32,724 nt of DNA from Burkholderiales bacterium (lineage in GTDB: Bacteria > Pseudomonadota > Gammaproteobacteria > Burkholderiales > Burkholderiaceae_C): NCBI GenBank assembly GCA_016195825.1, contig JACPYV010000207.1, positions 1-32,724 on the forward strand, read 5' to 3'. The notes under the pieces were generated by a model. The model was not told the origin of the DNA, did not search any database, and saw nothing but the letters and a program-made list of their open reading frames with translations. Shown here one piece after another: positions 27,330-32,724 of the stretch (positions are counted from its first letter, which is position 1; the number at the start of each line of letters is the position of its first letter). The translations under genes were made by a program, and so were the position numbers.

Positions 27330-27635
27330 TTACCAGCTGGCCTTGACGACACCGGGGATGTCGCCCTTGAAGGCCAGTTCACGAATCTTGTTACGGGCCA
27401 GGCCGAACTTGCGGAAGGTGCCACGCGGACGACCGGTCAACTCGCAGCGATTGCGCAGGCGGGTCGGGTAGGCGTTGCGGGGGAGCTTCTGCAGCTCCAG
27501 GCGAGCGGCGTAGCGCTCTTCATCCGACTTCTTGCCGTCGTCGATGATGGCCTTCAGCTCTGCGTACTTCTTCGAGAACTTGGCGACGAGTGCTTCGCGC
27601 TTCAGTTCACGTTGCTTGATGGAAGTTTTAGCCAC
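27330..27635 (-). CDS. rpsN: 30S ribosomal protein S14
   Basis: 101 residues, the long zinc-free type: only one cysteine ([12 protein letters not shown]), no CxxC pairs. [14 protein letters not shown] starts the protein and [21 protein letters not shown] ends it. Located in the 30S head, eight bases after rplE. Confidence 0.98.
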   Translation of the reverse strand: MAKTSIKQRELKREALVAKFSKKYAELKAIIDDGKKSDEERYAARLELQKLPRNAYPTRLRNRCELTGRPRGTFRKFGLARNKIRELAFKGDIPGVVKASW

Positions 27636-27643
27636 AGATCACC

Positions 27644-28183
27644 TCAGTTCTTGAACGGGAACTTGAACGCAGCCAGGAGAGCCTTGGCTTCGTCGTCCGT
27701 CTTGGCAGTCGTCGTGATGCTGATGTTCAGACCACGCAGAGCATCCACCTTGTCGTATTCGATTTCGGGGAAGATGATCTGTTCTTTGACGCCGATGTTG
27801 TAGTTGCCACGGCCGTCGAACGAGCGACCGGAGATACCCCGGAAGTCACGCACGCGGGGCAGCGCGATCGTCACGAAGCGGTCCAGAAATTCATACATCT
27901 GGACGCCGCGCAGGGTGACCATCGCGCCGATAGGCACGCTGTCACGGATCTTGAAGCCGGCGATTGCCTTCTTCGACTTCGTGACGACGGGCTTCTGGCC
28001 GGCGATCTTGGTCAGGTCGCCCACGGCGTGGTCCATGACCTTCTTGTCAGCGACTGCCTCGCTCACGCCCATGTTGAGCGTGATCTTGGTGATGCGGGGC
28101 ACCTCCATGACCGACTTGTAGCCGAACTTTTCGACCAGGCCGGGCACGATTTTTTCGCGGTAATGCGTTTGAAGACGAGCCAT
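27644..28183 (-). CDS. rplE: 50S ribosomal protein L5
   Basis: 179 residues from ATG 28183 ([14 protein letters not shown]), the family-standard start. An in-frame upstream extension of 21 residues overlaps rplX and is rejected. Typical segments are [29 protein letters not shown] and the C-terminal [15 protein letters not shown]. It binds 5S rRNA and contacts P-site tRNA. The gap to rplX is ten bases. Confidence 0.98.
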   Translation of the reverse strand: MARLQTHYREKIVPGLVEKFGYKSVMEVPRITKITLNMGVSEAVADKKVMDHAVGDLTKIAGQKPVVTKSKKAIAGFKIRDSVPIGAMVTLRGVQMYEFLDRFVTIALPRVRDFRGISGRSFDGRGNYNIGVKEQIIFPEIEYDKVDALRGLNISITTTAKTDDEAKALLAAFKFPFKN

Positions 28184-28193
28184 GAGGGACCTC

Positions 28194-28511
28194 TTAAGCC
28201 TTGATCTCTTCGCCGGTCGACTTGTACACACGCACCCGCTTGCCATCGGCGGCGAGCTTGATGCCCACGCGATCGGCCTTGCCGGATGCGGCGTTGAAGA
28301 TCGCCACGTTGGATTGATGGATAGGCATGGTCTTGTCGACGACGCCGCCGGTGGTGCCCTTCATGGGGTTGGGCTTGACGTGCTTCTTGACGACATTGAT
28401 GCCGTCGACGACAACGTGGTCGGCATCGGTGCGGGCGGACACGGTGCCGCGCTTACCCTTGTCGCGGCCGGTCAGCACAATGACCTGGTCGCCGGTACGA
28501 ATCTTGTTCAT
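28194..28511 (-). CDS. rplX: 50S ribosomal protein L24
   Basis: 105 residues. The KOW motif near the N-terminus ([18 protein letters not shown]) and [20 protein letters not shown] are diagnostic. It is an early 50S assembly initiator at the tunnel exit. It follows rplN by 23 bases. Confidence 0.98.
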   Translation of the reverse strand: MNKIRTGDQVIVLTGRDKGKRGTVSARTDADHVVVDGINVVKKHVKPNPMKGTTGGVVDKTMPIHQSNVAIFNAASGKADRVGIKLAADGKRVRVYKSTGEEIKA

Positions 28512-28534
28512 GGCTTACCTCAGACAGTGGGGGC

Positions 28535-28903
28535 TCAAAGCACCTCGGGCGCCAGCGACACGATCTTCATGAAGCGCTCGGTACGCAGTTCACGCGTCAC
28601 CGGGCCGAAGATGCGGGTGCCGATGGGCTCCAGCTTGGCGTTAAGCAGCACGGCGGCATTGCCGTCGAACTTGACGAGCGAGCCGTCTTGGCGGCGCACG
28701 CCCTTGGCGGTACGAACCACCACGGCGCTGTAGACCTCGCCCTTCTTCACGCGACCACGCGGGGCAGCTTCTTTGATGCTGACCTTGATGATGTCGCCAA
28801 TGTGCGCATAGCGGCGCTTGGAGCCGCCCAGCACCTTGATGCACTGAACGGACTTCGCACCAGTGTTGTCCGCGACATCAAGCCGCGATTGCATTTGGAT
28901 CAT
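28535..28903 (-). CDS. rplN: 50S ribosomal protein L14
   Basis: 122 residues from ATG 28903 ([17 protein letters not shown]), the standard start; an in-frame GTG-type codon four residues earlier is unlikely. [17 protein letters not shown] and the C-terminal [13 protein letters not shown] are typical. It forms an intersubunit bridge. First gene of the spc block, separated from rpsQ by a peroxiredoxin gene and preceded by its own promoter candidate. Confidence 0.98.
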   Translation of the reverse strand: MIQMQSRLDVADNTGAKSVQCIKVLGGSKRRYAHIGDIIKVSIKEAAPRGRVKKGEVYSAVVVRTAKGVRRQDGSLVKFDGNAAVLLNAKLEPIGTRIFGPVTRELRTERFMKIVSLAPEVL

Positions 28904-29074
28904 GTCTGTCCCCAACTTGCCCCGAGTTGCAGCGAGCTGCGCGTCGGTCAGTCTTGGGCCCGTAAGTCAAACAGCGGGGGCGTTGCGCCTTTGCTGCCCA
29001 ACGGTTGAGGGCGGATCCGAAGCCAGCGTGGGCACTTGGCTGGGCAAGTGCACTGGCGTTCGGCGAAGCTGCGC

Positions 29075-29104
29075 ATTATGCATTGCCAACCGATCGGCCG
29101 TCAA
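29075..29104 (-). promoter_or_regulatory. Sigma-70-type promoter for rplN and the spc operon
   Basis: On the minus strand a -35 TTGACG (29099-29104) is separated by 18 bases from a -10 CATAAT (29075-29080). Both match consensus at five of six positions. It lies about 170 bases upstream of rplN and after the hairpin that follows the peroxiredoxin gene, so it would restart transcription of the spc genes. Confidence 0.7.
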
Positions 29105-29125
29105 TGCCTCTTTGCGAGAAAGTTT

Positions 29126-29150
29126 GAGTGGGCCGCCGCGCGACCCACTC
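29126..29150 (-). terminator. Terminator hairpin after the peroxiredoxin gene
   Basis: An 11-base-pair stem (GAGTGGGTCGC with GCGGCCCACTC, one G-T pair) with a three-base loop starts about 11 bases after the stop. AAACTTTCTC follows, a weak T-run, so termination may be partial. It sits just before the rplN promoter candidate. Confidence 0.55.
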
Positions 29151-29161
29151 GGCAGGCGAAC

Positions 29162-29671
29162 TCAGGCCGCCTTGGCCTGCGCCAGCATCGTGGCCGCGTC
29201 GCTGACCTCGAACTTGCCCGGGCCTTCGACATTCAGCGTCTTGACGACGCCGTCCTTGACCAGCATGGAGTAACGCTGCGAGCGCAGGCCCATGCCCTTG
29301 GCGGTCAGGTCCAGCGTGAGGCCGGTGGCCTGCGCGAACAGAGCGCTGCCATCAGCCATCATGCGCACCTTGCCAGCCGTCTTCTGGTCACGGCCCCAGG
29401 CACCCATGACGAAGGCGTCGTTGACCGACACACACCAGATCTCGTCGACGCCGGCGGCCTTCAGCGCCTCGGCCGATTCGACATAGCCCGGCACATGCTT
29501 GGCCGAGCAGGTCGGCGTGTAGGCGCCAGGGAGCGCGAAGATGGCAACCGTCTTGCCGGCGGTGGCCTTCTCGATGTCGAAACTGTTGGGACCGAGCGAG
29601 CAGCCCTCACCCTCCACTTCGATGAATTCCTGCAGGCTGCCTGCGGGCAGCTTGTCGCCAACCTTGATCAT
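29162..29671 (-). CDS. Peroxiredoxin, Prx5-like (thiol peroxidase)
   Basis: 169 residues. The peroxidatic site PGAYTPTC (Cys55, with Thr52 in PxxxTxxC) and the conserved Arg in RSQRYSML (Arg133) are present. The length and the TFxLPGAYTPTCS-like context fit the Prx5/hybrid-type family, which reduces H2O2 and alkyl hydroperoxides with glutathione/glutaredoxin or thioredoxin. Other cysteines are at 24 and 80; no C-terminal resolving cysteine, so probably 1-Cys. GAGGAG lies about eight bases before ATG 29671. It is inserted between rpsQ and rplN, which are adjacent in most bacteria. A hairpin on each side suggests readthrough or separate control. No promoter fits between the upstream hairpin and the start. 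Confidence 0.93.
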   Translation of the reverse strand: MIKVGDKLPAGSLQEFIEVEGEGCSLGPNSFDIEKATAGKTVAIFALPGAYTPTCSAKHVPGYVESAEALKAAGVDEIWCVSVNDAFVMGAWGRDQKTAGKVRMMADGSALFAQATGLTLDLTAKGMGLRSQRYSMLVKDGVVKTLNVEGPGKFEVSDAATMLAQAKAA

Positions 29672-29702
29672 GGTGCGCTCCTCAATGATGGTTCTTCAAA
29701 CG

Positions 29703-29737
29703 AAAAACCGGCGCGCCAGTTACCCAGCGCGCCGGTT
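29703..29737 (-). terminator. Intrinsic terminator after rpsQ, end of S10 operon
   Basis: On the minus strand an 11-base-pair stem (AACCGGCGCGC with GCGCGCCGGTT) with a ten-base loop is followed by TTTCGTTT, giving five T in a row with the stem end. It lies about 27 bases after the rpsQ stop and only about 32 bases before the peroxiredoxin ATG. Confidence 0.8.
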
Positions 29738-29763
29738 GTGCAGCGGTAATTCGACCGGTGTCT

Positions 29764-30039
29764 TTAGACGATCTCAGCCTTCTCGACCAGGCGGGTCACA
29801 ACCCAGCTCTTGGTCTTGGAGATCGGACGGCCTTCGCTGATCTCGACGACGTCACCCATCTTGTACTCGCCCTTTTCGTCATGGGCGTGGTACTTGCGGG
29901 AACGGGCCACGATCTTGCCGTAGAGCTCGTGCTTGGCGCGACGCTCAACCAGGACGGTGACCGTCTTGGCGCGCTTGTCGCTGACCACGCGGCCCACCAG
30001 GGTGCGCGTGTTCTTGGCTTGGACTTGGGCCTCAGTCAT
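29764..30039 (-). CDS. rpsQ: 30S ribosomal protein S17
   Basis: 91 residues. The OB-fold signature is complete: [21 protein letters not shown] and [18 protein letters not shown]. It binds 16S rRNA early in assembly. The start overlaps the rpmC stop by four bases (ATGA). It is the last gene of the S10 operon here, followed by a terminator. Confidence 0.98.
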   Translation of the reverse strand: MTEAQVQAKNTRTLVGRVVSDKRAKTVTVLVERRAKHELYGKIVARSRKYHAHDEKGEYKMGDVVEISEGRPISKTKSWVVTRLVEKAEIV

Positions 30040-30236
30040 TTCGTGGCCTCCTTCTTCTTCTCGGCCAGGATGGTCTTGGCGCGAGCGATGTCGCGGCGAG
30101 TGTTACCCAGCACCGTGTGATTGGTGAGTTGCTGGGTCGCCTTTTGCATGCGCAGGCCGAAGTGGGCCTTGAGCAAAGCAGTCACTTCCTTTTCGAGGGC
30201 AGCGACGTCCTTGGCGCGGAGTTCAGATGCTTTCAT
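30036..30236 (-). CDS. rpmC: 50S ribosomal protein L29
   Basis: 66 residues from ATG 30236 ([17 protein letters not shown]), the normal start. Two long helices ([18 protein letters not shown] and [22 protein letters not shown]) match L29. It sits at the tunnel exit and helps bind nascent-chain factors. A longer upstream reading overlaps rplP and is rejected. Confidence 0.97.
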   Translation of the reverse strand: MKASELRAKDVAALEKEVTALLKAHFGLRMQKATQQLTNHTVLGNTRRDIARAKTILAEKKKEATK

Positions 30237-30250
30237 GGGTGTCCTCCAGT

Positions 30251-30667
30251 TCAGGTGCCAACCTGGCGGGCCACGAAGGTGCAACGCAGCGGCAGCTTGG
30301 CGGCAGCCAGCGTGAACGCTTCACGGGCCAGGAGTTCCGGCACGCCATTGACCTCGTAGATCACCTTGCCGGGCTGGATTTCAGCCACGTAGTACTCGGG
30401 ATTGCCCTTGCCGTTACCCATCCGAACTTCGGCAGGCTTTTGCGAAATGGGCTTGTCCGGGAACACGCGGATAAAGATCCGACCGCCGCGCTTGATGTGG
30501 CGCGAGATCGCGCGGCGAGCCGCTTCGATCTGGCGGGCCGTCAGACGGCCGCGCTCGGTGGCCTTGAGGCCGAAATCACCGAAAGACACCGCAGCGCCAC
30601 GGGTTGCAACACCCGTGTTGCGGCCCTTCTGCTCCTTGCGGTATTTACGACGAGCGGGTTGCAGCAT
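30251..30667 (-). CDS. rplP: 50S ribosomal protein L16
   Basis: 138 residues. [35 protein letters not shown] and the [15 protein letters not shown] loop are diagnostic. It contacts the A-site tRNA elbow and helps shape the peptidyl-transferase region. Two bases after rpsC, so tightly coupled. Confidence 0.98.
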   Translation of the reverse strand: MLQPARRKYRKEQKGRNTGVATRGAAVSFGDFGLKATERGRLTARQIEAARRAISRHIKRGGRIFIRVFPDKPISQKPAEVRMGNGKGNPEYYVAEIQPGKVIYEVNGVPELLAREAFTLAAAKLPLRCTFVARQVGT

Positions 30668-30669
30668 GC

Positions 30670-31533
30670 TTATTCTCCTTTGGCCTCACCACCAGCTGCG
30701 GGGACCTTGCGGACCACGCGCTTGGCAGCGGGCTTGGCTGCGTCACCCGTAGGGGCGGCGGCAGCGGGCTGATCTGCTCCGTCACGCGGGCCACGGTCGC
30801 CACCCGGGCGGCCACGGCCACCGGGAGCGCCCGGACGGGCGTTACGGCGCGGGCGACGATCGTCTTCGGCGCCTGCGGGGGTGTTGATGACCGGTGCCTC
30901 GCCATTGGCCAGGCGGTCACCGCGGTAGACCCACACCTTGACGCCGATGACGCCGTAGGTGGTCTTGGCTTCGGAGAAGCCGTAGTCGATGTCGGCCTTC
31001 AGGGTGTGCAGGGGCACACGACCTTCGCGATACCACTCGGTGCGAGCGATTTCGATGCCGTTCAGACGACCAGCAGACATGATCTTGATGCCCTGGGCAC
31101 CCAGACGCATTGCGTTCTGCATCGCGCGCTTCATGGCGCGGCGGAACATGATGCGCTTTTCGAGCTGCTGGGTGATCGAGTCGGCGATCAGCTGAGCATC
31201 GACTTCGGGCTTGCGCACTTCTTCGATGTTGACGGCGACGGGCACGCCCAGACGCTTGGTCAGTTCAGCCTTCAGCGCTTCGATGTCCTCGCCCTTCTTG
31301 CCGATCACGACGCCCGGACGAGCCGAGAAGATCGTGATGCGGGCGTTCTTGGCGGGGCGCTCGATCAGGATGCGCGAGACGGCGGCATTCTTGAGCTTGG
31401 TCTTCAGGTAGTCGCGAACCTGCAGATCTTCGGCCAGCATCGTGGCGAAGTTCTGGTTGTTCGCGTACCAGCGCGAAGCCCAGTTACGGGTGACAGGAAG
31501 GCGGAAGCCAACCGGATGGATTTTCTGTCCCAT
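30670..31533 (-). CDS. rpsC: 30S ribosomal protein S3, with long disordered C-terminal tail
   Basis: 287 residues from ATG 31533 ([12 protein letters not shown]), the standard start. The KH domain carries the GxxG loop in VVIGKKGED (about 73-81), and the S3 C-terminal domain ends near WVYRGD. After about residue 218 there is a ~65-residue tail rich in Arg, Gly, Pro and Ala ([20 protein letters not shown]), then Ala/Lys-rich. S3 forms the mRNA entry helicase with S4 and S5. The tail is longer than in E. coli (233 residues) and is probably flexible. Confidence 0.97.
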   Translation of the reverse strand: MGQKIHPVGFRLPVTRNWASRWYANNQNFATMLAEDLQVRDYLKTKLKNAAVSRILIERPAKNARITIFSARPGVVIGKKGEDIEALKAELTKRLGVPVAVNIEEVRKPEVDAQLIADSITQQLEKRIMFRRAMKRAMQNAMRLGAQGIKIMSAGRLNGIEIARTEWYREGRVPLHTLKADIDYGFSEAKTTYGVIGVKVWVYRGDRLANGEAPVINTPAGAEDDRRPRRNARPGAPGGRGRPGGDRGPRDGADQPAAAAPTGDAAKPAAKRVVRKVPAAGGEAKGE

Positions 31534-31547
31534 AGTCTTCTTGCGCC

Positions 31548-31877
31548 TTAGTTGCCGACGGCCACGAAGATGTGGCAAGTGGGCTTGCTGATGCGGTTGC
31601 CACGGCCCTTGGCGCGAGCCGAGAACCGCTTCAGCGTGGCACCCTGCTCGACGTAGATCGAGGTGACCTTGAGTTCATCAATGTCAGCGCCGTCGTTGTG
31701 CTCGGCGTTGGCGATGGCGCTTTCCAGCGCCTTCTTGATGATCAGGGCCGCCTTCTTCTGGGTGAATTCCAGGATGTTCAGCGCTTGGTCCACCTTCTTG
31801 CCGCGGATCAGGTCGGCCACGAGGCGACCCTTGTCACACGAGAGGCGAACGCCACGAACGATTGCTTTGGTTTCCAT
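31548..31877 (-). CDS. rplV: 50S ribosomal protein L22
   Basis: 109 residues from ATG 31877 ([18 protein letters not shown]). An ATG three codons upstream (31886) touches the AAGG ribosome binding site directly, whereas this one has AAGG nine bases away, so it is preferred. [17 protein letters not shown] and the beta-hairpin segment [16 protein letters not shown] are typical; the loop lines the exit tunnel where macrolides bind. Confidence 0.96.
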   Translation of the reverse strand: METKAIVRGVRLSCDKGRLVADLIRGKKVDQALNILEFTQKKAALIIKKALESAIANAEHNDGADIDELKVTSIYVEQGATLKRFSARAKGRGNRISKPTCHIFVAVGN

Positions 31878-31886
31878 CGTTGGCAT

Positions 31887-31890
31887 CCTT
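31887..31890 (-). promoter_or_regulatory. Ribosome binding site that decides the rplV start
   Basis: AAGG on the minus strand abuts the first possible ATG (31886) but is nine bases from the second (31877). The second is therefore the likely start. Confidence 0.6.
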
Positions 31891-32167
31891 ACTTCTTCCC
31901 GGCCTTCTTGTCGGCCGGGTGGCCCTTGAAGGTGCGGGTCAGTGCGAATTCACCCAGCTTGTGGCCGACCATCTGGTCAGACACATAGACCGGCACGTGT
32001 TGCTTGCCGTTGTGCACGGCGATCGTCAGACCGATGAACTCGGGCAGGATCGTCGAGCGGCGCGACCAGGTCTTGATGGGCTTCTTGTCTTTGATGGCAA
32101 CTGCTTTGTCGACCTTGGCCAGCAAGTGGTGGTCAACAAAGGGGCCTTTCTTCAGCGAACGCGTCAT
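31889..32167 (-). CDS. rpsS: 30S ribosomal protein S19
   Basis: 92 residues. [39 protein letters not shown] and [13 protein letters not shown] are diagnostic. It binds in the 30S head with S13 near the A site. Ten bases after rplB and 11 before rplV. Confidence 0.98.
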   Translation of the reverse strand: MTRSLKKGPFVDHHLLAKVDKAVAIKDKKPIKTWSRRSTILPEFIGLTIAVHNGKQHVPVYVSDQMVGHKLGEFALTRTFKGHPADKKAGKK

Positions 32168-32177
32168 GGCCTAGCCC

Positions 32178-32724
32178 TTACTTCTTGCGACGCGAGACGA
32201 TGAACGTCTGCGTGCGCTTGTTGTTGCGAGTGCGGAAGCCCTTCGTCAGGGTGTTCCACGGCGACACAGGGGCCTGGCCCTCGCCGGTGCGGCCTTCGCC
32301 GCCGCCGTGCGGGTGGTCCACCGGGTTCATGGCGGTACCACGAACGGTCGGGCGGATGCCCTTCCAGCGGATCGCGCCGGCCTTGCCGTACTGGCGCAGG
32401 CTGTGCTCTTCGTTGCTCACTTCACCGATGGTGGCGCGGCAGTCGATGTGCACGCGGCGGACTTCGCCAGAGCGCAGACGGATCTGGGCGTAGACGCCTT
32501 CACGAGCCATCAGGACGGCAGAGGTGCCGGCCGAACGGATCATCTGGGCACCCTTGCCAGGCAGCAGCTCGATGCAGTGGATCGTCGAACCCACGGGGAT
32601 GTTGCGGATGGGCAGCGTGTTGCCAGCCTTGATCGGCGCTTCAGCGCCGCTCAGGATGGTCGCGCCCACTTCCAGACCGCGCGGGGCGATCACGTAGCGA
32701 CGTTCACCGTCGGCATACACCACC
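32178..32724 (-). CDS. rplB: 50S ribosomal protein L2, C-terminal part (5' end outside window)
   Basis: About 182 C-terminal residues of a ~274-residue protein; the start lies beyond the right edge. The catalytic-region signature [14 protein letters not shown] is present, with the conserved histidine thought to matter for peptidyl transfer. The basic tail ([18 protein letters not shown]) is intact. Confidence 0.98.
   Translation of the reverse strand, partial: VVYADGERRYVIAPRGLEVGATILSGAEAPIKAGNTLPIRNIPVGSTIHCIELLPGKGAQMIRSAGTSAVLMAREGVYAQIRLRSGEVRRVHIDCRATIGEVSNEEHSLRQYGKAGAIRWKGIRPTVRGTAMNPVDHPHGGGEGRTGEGQAPVSPWNTLTKGFRTRNNKRTQTFIVSRRKK

Noticed and set aside
31878..31886. rplV start at the upstream ATG
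   Set aside because: The ribosome binding site would touch the start codon; the next ATG has good spacing and matches the family start.

Overview
The window comes from a GC-rich betaproteobacterium. Its ribosomal-protein order, with infA between secY and rpmJ, and its sequences fit Burkholderiales, perhaps a Rubrivivax/Leptothrix/Roseateles-like genus. The genus is an inference; the order is well supported.

Layout. (1) Positions 2-4392, plus strand: the 3' part of a large beta-helix repeat exoprotein gene (autotransporter-associated repeats, no beta-barrel, C-terminal cysteine pair), joined by an ATGA overlap to a caspase-family (C14) protein with a Tat-like signal and a helical-repeat tail. 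(2) Positions 4470-6937: two coupled genes I do not recognise, just ahead of the secretion cluster. (3) Positions 7013-19611: about half of a type VI secretion system (T6SS): tagH (FHA), pppA-type PP2C phosphatase, DUF4280 PAAR-like spike tip, a minus-strand OmpA-like periplasmic protein, then tssK-tssL-tssM-tagF-ppkA-type kinase in a tight, overlapping run. FHA protein, phosphatase, kinase and TagF form a complete set for threonine-phosphorylation control of firing. The sheath, tube, ATPase, most of the baseplate, VgrG and TssJ are not in this window. (4) Positions 19638-32724, minus strand, convergent with the T6SS: the 3' end of the S10 operon (rplB, rpsS, rplV, rpsC, rplP, rpmC, rpsQ), a peroxiredoxin gene, the spc operon (rplN to secY, infA, rpmJ) and the alpha operon (rpsM, rpsK, rpsD, rpoA, rplQ), closed by a strong intrinsic terminator.

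Most interesting points: the exoprotein/caspase pair; the two unrecognised genes next to tagH; a kinase with a DUF4384-like rather than VWA-type C-terminus; a peroxiredoxin gene with hairpins on both sides separating rpsQ from rplN, with a good sigma-70-like promoter for rplN; and a long structured leader before rpsD. No tRNA, rRNA, insertion sequence, CRISPR array or replication origin was seen. Every gap between genes is under 300 bases.
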